A stretch of DNA of 64,000 nucleotides from assembly GCF_015694465.1 (NCBI RefSeq), contig NZ_JADQDO010000001.1, positions 806,001 through 870,000 of the forward strand, in the 5' to 3' direction. This document shows, in pieces, positions 1 through 9,500 of this stretch. Within the stretch, counting starts at the first letter, position 1, and each line of letters begins with the position of its first letter. A program made the position numbers and the translations under genes. This DNA comes from Microvirga alba (GTDB taxonomy: Bacteria; Pseudomonadota; Alphaproteobacteria; Rhizobiales; Beijerinckiaceae). Below the pieces are notes generated by a model, which searched no databases, was not told where the DNA came from, and saw only the letters and a list, made by a program, of their open reading frames with translations.

Positions 1-48
1 GGTCGCCTATGGGATAGGAGGGGCACTTGAAATCAACCGGCGACCATA

Positions 49-1290
49 ATGCTCACTACGCCGTTCATACGCCTTATGCGGCTTTGTCTTCTGGCGGCGC
101 TCGTGGTGCCGGCGGGGGCTGGCGCATGGGCGGCCGGCCCTGAGGCCGAGGCAACGGCCGTCGCTGCCGCTGTTGTGATCGATGCCGATGGGGCAAAGAC
201 CCGGCTCAAGATCACACTGTCGAAAGCCGTCACCGCGCAAGCTTATCTGATGGAACGCCCCGATCGCGTCATCGTCGATTTGCCTGAGGTCACATTCCAT
301 CTGCCCAGTGGTGTCGGGCGCAAGCGGGAAGGGCTGATCGCGTCCTACCGCTATGGCCTGTTCGCGCCGGGCCGGTCGCGGGTCGTAATGGACCTGTCCC
401 AGCCCGCCATCGTCTCCGCGATCCAGGTCGATCCGAGCGCTCCCGGTGGCGGGGCTCTGCTGACCATTGAATTGTCGAAGGTCGACCGGGAGGAATTCCG
501 GCGCGTTGCCGCCGAGAACGCCGCCGCGACAGCCAAGGTCGGCCTCGATTCCACGGCCTCGAAGAACGTCAAGGATACGCGGCCTGTCATCGTGATCGAT
601 CCGGGCCATGGCGGAATCGATCCCGGTGCGGCAGCCTTGACCGGCATGGTCGAGAAGGATCTCGTTCTCGCTTTCGGCCAGCAATTGAAGAAGAAGCTGG
701 AAGCTCAGGGCCATTATCGCGTGCTGATGACCCGCGATCAGGATGCCTTCATCTCCCTGGGCGACCGGGTGCGCGCCGCGCGGTCGGCCAAGGCCGATCT
801 CTTCATCTCGATCCACGCGGACTCGATCTCCGGCGGTCAGGACGTCCGCGGGCTGACGGTCTATACCGGCGCCGAACGGGCCTCCGACGCCGATTCCGCA
901 AGGCTGGCGGATCGGGAAAACAAGGCGGATTCCATCGCCGGCGTGGAAGCGGGTGACGGGGCGGACGACGTCATGGACATCCTGCAGGAACTCACCTTGC
1001 GGGAAACCCGGAATTTCTCCCACAGCTTCGCGACCCGCCTCGTGGGGGAATTCGATTCCGTGGCCCGTCTCAACAAGAATCCGCGACGTGAGGCCGGTTT
1101 CCGGGTTCTGCGCGCCCACGATGTGCCGTCGGTCCTGGTTGAACTGGGCTATTTGTCGAGCAAGCAGGACCTGGATCTCCTCATGTCGGATGAATGGCGA
1201 AGTAAGATGGTCTCGGCGATGTCGGTTGCCGTGGACCGTTTTTTCGCCACGAGGCTCGCTCGTCAGGGACCTGCCGCAGTTTTACCATAG
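49..1290 (+). CDS. amiC: N-acetylmuramoyl-L-alanine amidase (AmiC type)
   Basis: This is a periplasmic zinc amidase that cleaves the bond between MurNAc and the stem peptide, needed for daughter-cell separation. The 413-residue protein has a signal peptide (hydrophobic core about residues 11-28, AWA before the likely cleavage site). An AMIN-type beta domain spans about 40-145 and an Amidase_3 domain about 178-405. Visible zinc and catalytic residues are H187 in DPGHGG, E202 in MVEKDL, H256 in SIHAD, and the late Glu in VLVELGYLS. mrcA and prfB follow on the same strand; amiC-mrcA-prfB is a familiar alphaproteobacterial order. The ATG at 49 has no strong Shine-Dalgarno but places the signal peptide correctly. 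Confidence 0.93.
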   Translation: MLTTPFIRLMRLCLLAALVVPAGAGAWAAGPEAEATAVAAAVVIDADGAKTRLKITLSKAVTAQAYLMERPDRVIVDLPEVTFHLPSGVGRKREGLIASYRYGLFAPGRSRVVMDLSQPAIVSAIQVDPSAPGGGALLTIELSKVDREEFRRVAAENAAATAKVGLDSTASKNVKDTRPVIVIDPGHGGIDPGAAALTGMVEKDLVLAFGQQLKKKLEAQGHYRVLMTRDQDAFISLGDRVRAARSAKADLFISIHADSISGGQDVRGLTVYTGAERASDADSARLADRENKADSIAGVEAGDGADDVMDILQELTLRETRNFSHSFATRLVGEFDSVARLNKNPRREAGFRVLRAHDVPSVLVELGYLSSKQDLDLLMSDEWRSKMVSAMSVAVDRFFATRLARQGPAAVLP

Positions 1291-1436
1291 ATACAGTGTG
1301 GATAGCCGTAGCGGGGGCGTGATTCCTCAGCTAACAGGGCAGTAAAGGCTGATGCTTTGACTGCCTGAAACACAGATCGGCGTTCACAGATCAGCATAAC
1401 CGTGCGCCGCCGGCGCCGATAACGGAATACCTTCGG

Positions 1437-3863
1437 ATGCGCTTCGTCCTACGATTCTTCGGCTTCCTGTTCAGCATCGGGGCGATCTTTTTCCTGATCG
1501 GCGCCGTTGGTCTGGCCTGTGGCTATTGGATGTTCTCGAAGGACCTGCCGGACCACGCGCAGCTCGCCAATTACGAGCCGCCGGTGATGACCCGCGTCCA
1601 CGCGGCCGATGGCAGCCTGATTGCGGAATATGCCCGCGAGCGCCGCCTCTACGTGCCGATCCAGGCCATTCCGAAGCTGGTCGTCGAAGCGTTCCTCTCG
1701 GCCGAGGACAAGAATTTCTACAAGCACGCGGGCATCGATCCGGAAGGGATTGTGCGCGCGGTGGTGGCGAATTTCCGTTCCGGCGGTAAGCAGGGCGCTT
1801 CAACGATCACCCAGCAGGTGGCCAAGAACTTCCTCGTCGGCAACGAGCGCAGCTACGAGCGCAAGATCCGCGAGGCGCTGATCGCCCTGAGAATCGAGAA
1901 GACCTTCTCGAAGGACAAGATTCTTGAGCTCTATCTGAACGAGATCTTCCTCGGCACCCTGACGCCCGGCCGCAACCTGCACGGCATCGCCGCCGCGGCG
2001 CTCGACTATTTCGGCAAGTCCGTTCACGAGTTGACCCTGGCCGAGGTCGCATACATCGCCGCTTTGCCCAAGGGGCCCAACAACTACCACCCGTTCCGTC
2101 AGCGGCAGGCGGCCATCGACCGCCGCAACTGGGTCGTCGACCGCATGGTCGACAACGGCTACGTGTCCCGCGAGGAAGGCGAGGCGGCCAAGAAGGAGCC
2201 CCTTAAGGTCACGCCGCGCAATGTCTCGCCCCACAACATCGCGTCCGGCTACTTCGCCGAGGGCGTTCGCCGCGACATCGCGGAGCGCTACGGCGAAGAG
2301 AAGCTATATGAAGGCGGCCTGCTGATCCGCTCGACGCTCGACCCGAAGATGCAGGCCATGGCGCGCAAGGCGCTGGTGGACGGCCTCGTGCGTTTCGACG
2401 AGGCGCGGGGATGGCGCGGCTCCCATCACAAGCTCGACCTGGCTGGCCGCGAGTGGGGTCTGGCCCTGGCCGAAATGCCGACCCTGAACGACGTGCAGCC
2501 CTGGCGCATGGCCGTGGTGCTGGAAGTCTCGGGCGGCCGCGCCCGCGTGGGCCTTCAGCCGAAGAAAGAGGCCTCCGGACAGATCTCCCGCGATCGCGAA
2601 TTCGGGTTCATCACCGCCGATGGGGTGAAATGGACGCGCCGTCCCGTCGAGAAGGCGCTGTCCGTCGGTGATGTCGTCTATGTCGACTCGCTCGACAGCA
2701 GGACTGGTCTGTTCCGCCTTCGCCAGATCCCCGAGATTTCGGGCGCGATCGTTGCCATGGACCCCTATACGGGTCGCGTGCACGCCATGGTCGGCGGCTT
2801 CTCCTTCGACCAGAGCGAGTTCAATCGCTCGACGCAGGCCATGAGGCAGCCCGGATCGTCGTTCAAGCCCATCGTCTACGCGACCGCGCTCGATAACGGT
2901 TACACGCCGTCGACCCAGATCATGGACGCGCCTTTCGTGCTCGACATGGGCCCGGGGCAGGCCGCCTGGGCACCGTCGAACTATGACGGCAAATCGGCGG
3001 GCCTGCGCACCCTGCGCTATGGCATCGAGCATTCCAAGAACCTCATGACGGTTCGCCTGGCGAACGACATCGGCATGCCGTCCATCGTCGAATATGCGCG
3101 CCGTTTCGGCGTCTATGACGACATGCTGCCGCTTCTCTCCATGTCGCTCGGCGCGGGGGAGACGACGGTCATGCGCATGACCGCGGCCTATTCCATGTTC
3201 GTGAATGGCGGACGGCGCATCAAGCCGAGCCTGATCGACAACATCCAGGACCGAAACGGCAAGACCATTTACCGTCACGACGACCGTAAGTGCGTCAATT
3301 GCGACGCGGAGAAATGGGATGGCGGCGCTGCGCCCAAGCTTGCGGACAACCGCGAGCAGGTGCTCGATCCCCTGACGGCCTACCAGATGACTTCGATTCT
3401 CGAGGGCGTCGTGCAGCGCGGCACGGCGCAGAGCGTCAAGGCGGTCGGCAAGCCGCTCGCCGGAAAGACCGGCACGACCAACGACGCGAAGGACGTGTGG
3501 TTCGTCGGCTTCTCGCCCGATCTCGCCGTGGGCGTCTTCATCGGCTACGACAAGCCGCAATCCCTTGGCAATGCGGCAACCGCCGGACAATACGCGGCTC
3601 CCGTGTTCCGCGATTTCATGCAGATGGCGCTCAAGGATAAGCCCGCGACGCCCTTCCGCGTGCCGGCGGGAATCAAGCTGATCCGCGTCAATGCTTCGAC
3701 CGGTACGCGCGCCGGAGCGGGCGAGGGTGGCGGTGTCATTGTCGAGGCCTTCAAGCCGGGCACCGCACCGCCTGACAATTATGCGCCGATCGACGGCGAC
3801 CCGCAGGCAGGCATTCCCCCCGGACCGCAGGCGGTCGGGGCGGGAACCGGCGGATTGTATTGA
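1437..3863 (+). CDS. mrcA: Penicillin-binding protein 1A (bifunctional transglycosylase/transpeptidase)
   Basis: This class A PBP polymerises glycan strands and cross-links peptides in the periplasm. The 808 residues begin with one membrane anchor (about 7-30). A GT51 transglycosylase domain follows, with the catalytic Glu in SAEDKNFYKHAG (E90) and the GASTITQQVAKN motif. The C-terminal transpeptidase has SxxK at S474-K477 (GSSFKP), a SKN-type second motif and KTGTT at K677. An OB-like insert lies between the domains. The C-terminus is Gly/Pro rich and probably disordered. The gene sits 146 bp after amiC, in line with co-ordinated wall growth and splitting. All three penicillin-binding motifs are intact. 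Confidence 0.95.
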   Translation: MRFVLRFFGFLFSIGAIFFLIGAVGLACGYWMFSKDLPDHAQLANYEPPVMTRVHAADGSLIAEYARERRLYVPIQAIPKLVVEAFLSAEDKNFYKHAGIDPEGIVRAVVANFRSGGKQGASTITQQVAKNFLVGNERSYERKIREALIALRIEKTFSKDKILELYLNEIFLGTLTPGRNLHGIAAAALDYFGKSVHELTLAEVAYIAALPKGPNNYHPFRQRQAAIDRRNWVVDRMVDNGYVSREEGEAAKKEPLKVTPRNVSPHNIASGYFAEGVRRDIAERYGEEKLYEGGLLIRSTLDPKMQAMARKALVDGLVRFDEARGWRGSHHKLDLAGREWGLALAEMPTLNDVQPWRMAVVLEVSGGRARVGLQPKKEASGQISRDREFGFITADGVKWTRRPVEKALSVGDVVYVDSLDSRTGLFRLRQIPEISGAIVAMDPYTGRVHAMVGGFSFDQSEFNRSTQAMRQPGSSFKPIVYATALDNGYTPSTQIMDAPFVLDMGPGQAAWAPSNYDGKSAGLRTLRYGIEHSKNLMTVRLANDIGMPSIVEYARRFGVYDDMLPLLSMSLGAGETTVMRMTAAYSMFVNGGRRIKPSLIDNIQDRNGKTIYRHDDRKCVNCDAEKWDGGAAPKLADNREQVLDPLTAYQMTSILEGVVQRGTAQSVKAVGKPLAGKTGTTNDAKDVWFVGFSPDLAVGVFIGYDKPQSLGNAATAGQYAAPVFRDFMQMALKDKPATPFRVPAGIKLIRVNASTGTRAGAGEGGGVIVEAFKPGTAPPDNYAPIDGDPQAGIPPGPQAVGAGTGGLY

Positions 3864-4031
3864 GACATTCCGCTTTCCATATAAGCGGAGCCCTCAAGAA
3901 TCTCGGAGATGGACGCTGAATGCGGCTGTTTTGCCGGCTGCGGCGATGTCTCCGTCATCGAGGACTCCTTTACACCGCGCGGTGCTCCCCTTAAGACGCC
4001 GCCATCACAAGGCACGGACCTAAAAGCAGAT

Positions 4032-5160
4032 ATGCGCGCCGAAATCGAACATCTCGTAGATGAGACCAAGCAGTCAGTCGGGCTGCTGAGGAGGCATCTT
4101 TGACTGGGATAATGCCCAGCGACGCCTCGCGGAACTGAACTCCTTCACTGAAGATCCCAACTTCTGGAACGATGCGGACGCCGCGCAGAAGGTCATGCGC
4201 GAACGCACGTCGCTGGAGGATCAGATCACGGCGATCAAGCGCCTCGAGCAAGAGCTTGATGATGCGATCACGCTGATCGAGCTTGGTGAAGTTGAGGGCG
4301 ATGCCGACATCGTCAAGGAGGGCGAGGAATCGATCCGGGCCCTTCAGGACGAGGCCGCGCGCCGCCAGGTCGAGACGCTGCTCTCCGGCGAGGCCGACAC
4401 CAACGATACGTATCTGGAAGTGCATTCCGGCGCGGGCGGAACCGAGAGCCAGGATTGGGCCTCCATGCTGCAGCGCATGTATGCGCGCTGGGGCGAGCGG
4501 CGGAAGTACAAGGTCGAGCTTCTCGAAATTACCGATGGCGACGAAGCCGGTATCAAGAGCGCCACGCTTCTGATCAAGGGCCTCAATGCTTATGGCTGGC
4601 TCAAGACCGAGTCGGGCGTGCACCGGCTCGTGCGAATTTCGCCTTACGATTCGAACGCCCGCCGCCATACGAGCTTCGCCTCGGTCTGGGTCTATCCGGT
4701 CGTCGATGATCGCATCGACATCGAGGTCAAGGAATCGGATTGCCGGATCGATACGTTCCGGTCGTCGGGTGCGGGCGGCCAGCACGTCAACACGACGGAC
4801 TCGGCCGTGCGCATCACCCATATCCCGAGCGGCATCGTCGTGGCCTGTCAGCAGGAGCGCTCCCAGCACAAGAACCGGGCGACCGCCTGGAACATGCTGC
4901 GCGCGCGTCTCTACGAAGCCGAGCTGAAGAAGCGCGAAGAGAAGGCCAATGCGGAGGCCGCCGCCAAGACCGACATCGGCTGGGGCCACCAGATCCGCTC
5001 CTACGTGCTGCAGCCCTATCAGCTGGTGAAGGATCTGCGCACCGGGGCTCAGTCCACCAGCCCGCAAGACGTGCTCGATGGCGATCTCGACCCCTTCATC
5101 GAGGCCTCGCTCGCCCAGCGCGTCAATGGCGGGAGTGAGGCAGTCGAGGACATCGATTAG
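4032..5160 (+). CDS. prfB: Peptide chain release factor 2, programmed +1 frameshift
   Basis: RF2 releases peptides at UGA and UAA. The reading frame opens at ATG 4032 ([11 protein letters not shown]), meets an in-frame TGA at codon 24 (4101-4103), and continues in the +1 frame from GAC at 4102 to TAG 5158-5160. The full product is 375 residues. The GGQ catalytic motif is at 248-250 (SGAGGQHVN). The stop-codon reading tripeptide is SPY at 203-205, where E. coli has SPF. The short first frame and the long second frame are not separate genes: the join restores the family's N-terminal helix ([15 protein letters not shown]). The start was chosen because it matches the usual alphaproteobacterial N-terminus; no strong Shine-Dalgarno precedes it. 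Confidence 0.95.
4089..4104 (+). promoter_or_regulatory. RF2 autoregulatory frameshift site
   Basis: An internal Shine-Dalgarno-like AGGAGG (4089-4094) lies three bases before the slippery CTT (4098-4100), which is followed by TGA and C (4101-4104). This is the classic prfB arrangement: when RF2 is scarce, the ribosome pauses at UGAC, slips +1 and completes RF2. Spacing and bases agree with the E. coli site apart from GGAGGCAT replacing GGGGGTAT. Confidence 0.95.
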
Positions 5161-5170
5161 GCATTTTATC

Positions 5171-5210
5171 CCGGTGAGCGTAGCTTATGAGAGAAAGTAG
5201 CGCTCACCGG
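5171..5210 (+). repeat. Inverted repeat after prfB (possible terminator)
   Basis: There are perfect 10-bp arms, CCGGTGAGCG at 5171-5180 and CGCTCACCGG at 5201-5210, with a 20-base loop. No T-tract follows, so termination would be weak or Rho-assisted. It lies between the prfB stop and the next start codon at 5219. Confidence 0.5.
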
Positions 5211-5218
5211 ATCCGGCG

Positions 5219-5896
5219 ATGAAACAAAGCACCCTCGCGATCAATGGCTATCGCGATCTCTCTCTGCCCAATGGTCTGACACGCCAGGACGGTCCAAGTC
5301 GGGGCCTGGCGATCCTCTTTCCGGGCTTCGGCTATCGCAACACGATGCCCGCGCTCTACTACTGCCGCCAGCTCCTGCTGGCGCGCGGTCACGACGTTCT
5401 CACCGTTGATTACACCTACGATCTGATGCCCGACTTTCTCGCCGCGCCGCAGGAAGAGAGGCTCGGCTGGATCAAAGCGGATGCGCAAGCGGCCTTGGGG
5501 GCGGCGCTTGCGCTCGGCGGCTACGAGCATTTCACGGTTATCGGCAAGTCGGCGGGAACGGCGGCGATGGCCTACACGATTCCCGACGAGCCCCGATTGG
5601 CCAAGGCCGAGCTCGTCTGGTTGACGCCCGGATTCAAAACACCCGGCGTTCCGGAGGGCATGGCACGTTGTCCTCAGCGGTCGATCCTCGTGATCGGAAC
5701 CGCCGATTATCTGTATGATGAAGGGCATCTGCAGGCGGCTCGCGACAGAGGCGTCGAGGTTGTTCTCGTGCCGGATCTGGATCACGGGCTCGAGATACCG
5801 GGCCGTGTCACCGCATCGGTCGCGGCCATGGGGACCATCACCGAGCGCCTGTCGATCTGGCTCGGCGGCGAGGCTCAGCTTACACGGGGCGTTTAA
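5219..5896 (+). CDS. Alpha/beta hydrolase family protein
   Basis: A small cytosolic alpha/beta hydrolase (225 residues) of unknown substrate. An early strand (LAILFPGFGY) supplies the oxyanion region. The nucleophile elbow is GKSAG (about residues 112-116). An acidic residue in IGTADYLYDE is a candidate catalytic Asp, and DLDHGLEI near the end supplies the His. No signal peptide or membrane segment is seen. It sits alone between prfB and a convergent bcp, so context gives no function. The start ATG at 5219 lies just after the prfB hairpin and lacks an obvious Shine-Dalgarno. Confidence 0.8.
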   Translation: MKQSTLAINGYRDLSLPNGLTRQDGPSRGLAILFPGFGYRNTMPALYYCRQLLLARGHDVLTVDYTYDLMPDFLAAPQEERLGWIKADAQAALGAALALGGYEHFTVIGKSAGTAAMAYTIPDEPRLAKAELVWLTPGFKTPGVPEGMARCPQRSILVIGTADYLYDEGHLQAARDRGVEVVLVPDLDHGLEIPGRVTASVAAMGTITERLSIWLGGEAQLTRGV

Positions 5897-5900
5897 TTTC

Positions 5901-5940
5901 CGTCATTCCGGGCCGCGCTTACGCTCGGCCCGGAATGACG
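5901..5940. repeat. REP-like palindrome between convergent genes
   Basis: Fourteen-base perfect arms (CGTCATTCCGGGCC at 5901-5914 and its complement at 5927-5940) flank a 12-base loop. It lies between the convergent hydrolase and bcp stop codons and could terminate both. The TCATTCCGGG type of palindrome is dispersed in many Hyphomicrobiales genomes. Confidence 0.75.
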
Positions 5941-5963
5941 ACGCAATCTTAAAGCTCCCGCGC

Positions 5964-6428
5964 TTAAAGCTCTCGCGCCGCTGCCAGCACCTCTTCCGCA
6001 TGGCCGGGAACTTGCACCTTCGGCCAGACCTGCGCGATCTTGCCGTCGCGGTCGATGAGCACGGTGGTCCGCTCGACGCCCATGTATTTGCGGCCGTACA
6101 TGCTCTTCTCGACCCACACGCCATAGGCTTCGAGCATAGTCTTGTCCTCATCCGAGGCGAGGGCGAAATCGAGGCCGTATTTGGAGCGGAACTTGTCGTG
6201 GCTCTTGAGGCTGTCGGGCGACACGCCGATGATTTCCGTGCCCGCCTTCGAGAATTCGGACCGCAGGGACTGGAAGTCCTGGGCCTCTCTGGTGCAGCCG
6301 CTGGTATCGTCCTTAGGATAGAAATAAAGTACCACTTTCTGGCCCTTGAGGCTGTCCAGCGTGATCTCTTTCCCATCCGTGGCCGGCAGGGTGAAAGGGG
6401 GAGCGTTGGTCCCGGTCGCTAATATCAT
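5964..6428 (-). CDS. bcp: Thioredoxin-dependent thiol peroxidase, Bcp/PrxQ family (one-Cys form)
   Basis: A cytosolic peroxiredoxin that reduces hydrogen and organic peroxides. The 154-residue protein starts at MILATGTNAPPF; ATG 6426-6428 is preceded by an AAGGAAGG-like ribosome site, so the longer upstream frame is not used. The peroxidatic Cys is C45 in DDTSGCTREAQ, with the conserved Thr at 42. The resolving Cys found five residues later in E. coli Bcp is Gln here (Q50) and no other Cys is seen, so it should work as a one-Cys enzyme. It is divergently transcribed from the AsmA-like gene at 6573, with 144 bp between the two starts. Confidence 0.92.
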   Translation of the reverse strand: MILATGTNAPPFTLPATDGKEITLDSLKGQKVVLYFYPKDDTSGCTREAQDFQSLRSEFSKAGTEIIGVSPDSLKSHDKFRSKYGLDFALASDEDKTMLEAYGVWVEKSMYGRKYMGVERTTVLIDRDGKIAQVWPKVQVPGHAEEVLAAAREL

Positions 6429-6572
6429 CGTTCGCCTTCCTTTCGTCTGAATATGGTGTTTGGAGACCCTCATCAGAGATGGCAGCAAGGGCCGAGACAA
6501 GGTTAAGGTCCCGCCATCTGATTCCCTGATCACCAGCATAACCCAAGGAGCGGGTCGCCCGACGCCTTAAGA

Positions 6573-9500
6573 ATGAAGCCACTTCTACGTACCACGTCAT
6601 CCCGGCGCAGCCCGGTGAAGCGAAGCGCTTTGGGGCGCGTGCTTCGTGGTGCTCTCTATCTGAAGCTCGGCATTGTTCTTGTTCTCGGCATTGCGCTCGC
6701 TCTCTTGTACCTGCGCCTGTCCGCGGGACCGTTGAGCTTCGGGCGGCTTCCGGAGCGGGTGGCCGATGCGATCGCGGCCCGCATCGGGCCGGGTTGGACC
6801 GTGACCTTGCGTAATACGGCCATCGAACTTCATGCCGGATCTCCGGCTCTACGGGCGAATGGTCTGGATATCCGGGCGCCTGGAGGCGACCTCGTTCTGC
6901 GCGCTCCCTATGCCGTCGTCAGTGTTGACGGCCTGTCGCTTCTGACGGCGAACCTGCAGCCCAAATCAATCGAGTTCCAGGATCCTCAGCTCCGCATTCT
7001 GGTCAATCGGGATGGCTCGCTGACCTTCTCCCCCGTGCAGGGGGAAGGCGGCGACGCGCCGGTCGCGCTCCCCGCGCCGGACAAACCCTCCCAGGATCCG
7101 GCGTCCTCCCCGCCGCGCAACGTGCGAGGAGCCTCCCAGGTCTCCGGCGCCGTAGGGTCATTGTTCGAATTCATCGTCGGCCCGAAGAGCATTCTGCATT
7201 CGCTCGGAAGGGCGCAACTGACCAATGCCAGCCTCGTCTTCATCGACGCCGACCAGAAGGAGCGCGGCCGATTCAAGCGATTGGACGCGACATTCGATTG
7301 GGCAGAGACAGGCGGCCGTCACTTCGACGCCACCCTCGACGGCCCACAGGGCATCTGGCAACTCAATGGCGATGCGGAGGCGGACGGCAAGGGCGGATAC
7401 CGCGCAACCGTCATTGCCGATGGCGCGCCGATTCAGGACATCCTTCTTCTTACGGGCCTGTCGGCTCTTCCGGCGACAACCGATCTGAAATTCTCAGGCC
7501 GCGTCGATGCCGCCAATTCCGAAGGCCGGGTGACGGAGCTCAAGGCCCAATTGAGCAGCAACGCCGGCGTGTTTCAGATCGATGACAGGGATACGTCGCC
7601 TCTGCGGGTCGATCAATCCAACATTGAGGTTGCGTGGGACGAGAGCACCAAGTCCCTTGACCTACAGAGACTGGAGCTGAAGGGCGGTGACACGCGTGTC
7701 CGGCTCCAAGGCCGCCTTGTCACCCCTTCGGATACCGACAGCTGGCGTTTGTCTCTCGGCGGCAAGGACGCGGTGATTTCGGGTGCTACCGCCGGTGACA
7801 AGCCAGTCCGGATCAGCGAAATCGCGGCGGATCTTGCGGGGCCTGACGGCGTAACGATCAGGAATTTTAGCCTTCGGGGACCGGATCTTTCAGTCGATGT
7901 CAGCGGAAACCTCGGCGGCGCGACTGATCCACACAACCTGAAACTCGATGTGCGCAGCGCGAAAACCGACATACGCTCTGCCTTGCGCATCTGGCCGGAG
8001 GCGGTCGCCCCGCCGGTCCGCAAGTTCCTCGTCTCCAATCTCAAAGCGGGCATGCTCGAATCCATCGCGCTCAAGGTTGCGATGACGGGTCCTGAGATGG
8101 CGAAGGCCGTCTCCGGCGGCCCGCTTCCGGACAATGCGCTGAACATCCAGTTCTTGATCTCCCAGGGAGTTCTGCGGGTTTCAGATGGCTTGCCGCCCCT
8201 GTCCCGCATGGATGTCACCGGAATCGTCACGGGAACGACAGTGTCCCTGCGCTCCCCCGGCGCACGCGTCGAGATGGCCAACGACCGGAGCCTAAGCGCG
8301 TCAGAAGGCACATTTGTCCTCGACGACTACTGGAAGAATGATGCTCTCGCGCGGATCGACTTCCGCCTGTTTGGGGGCGCGGAGGGGCTTGGCGCCTTGT
8401 TGCAGACGCCGGTCATTCGCGAGATAGCCGGATTCGATCTCGATCCGGCGAGCATGAAAGGCAAGACCGATCTTCGTGTCGGAATTGGGCTTGCTGTCAA
8501 CGACATTCCCGCCTTCGCCGACCTGCCTCTTTCCGTGAACGGAACGGTCAGCGAGTTCAGCGTCGACAAGATTTTCGGCAAGGATCGTCTCGACGGCGCC
8601 AATCTGACGCTCGCCTATGACAAGGGCAACCTTGCGATCAAGGGCGACGGCAAGATCGGGGGGAGCGCGGCCACCATCGACGTTCAACAGACGCGGCAGG
8701 GCGGCGAGGCCAACGTCTCCTTCTCGCTCGACGAGGCTGCGAGGGCCAAGCGTGGTTTGTCCTTCGGTTCACAATTGAGCGGGCCGATTGCCCTGCGCGC
8801 GACCTTGCCGCTCGGAAAATCGGCGAAGCCCGGAATCCGCGTCGAGGCTGATTTGGCCAAGGCGGCCGTGGATCAACTGATTCCCGGATGGGTGAAGCCG
8901 GCAGGCCGACCGGGACGACTGGCGTTCATTCTGATCGACGGGACGCAGGATGAGATCCGGGATTTGCAGGTTGACAGCGGCCCCGTGCAAATCCGCGGCA
9001 GCGCATTCCTGTCGAGCGAGGGTGGGCTGGAAAAGGCCGATCTCTCCACCTTCAAATTGTCGGCCGGCGATGACATGCGGGTCCAGCTCGAGCGCGTTGC
9101 CGGGGTCTACAAGGTCACTGTTCGCGGCAATGTCGGCGATGCTCGTCCGTTCACGAAACTCAGCGGGTCATCATCCTCCGCCGCGCCGGCAGGCCGCAAC
9201 GCGGCGCCGCAGCGTGACAGCAAGGACGTCGATCTTGATCTTACGCTGAATATTCTCACCGGGTTCAGTGACGAGGCGATCACCAACGCCTCGATCAAAG
9301 GTTCCATCCGCAAGGAGAATTTGCGCCAGCTTGAGATGAAGGGACGCCTCGGAGCGACGAATGTGGTCGCGCGGACCGTTCCGCAGCCCGGGAGCAACCC
9401 GGTGATCATTCTGCAGGCCGAGGATGGTGGTGCGCTTCTGCGCTTTCTCGACATCTACCGACGAATGTCCGGCGGCGATCTCGTTCTGCAGATGGCCACG

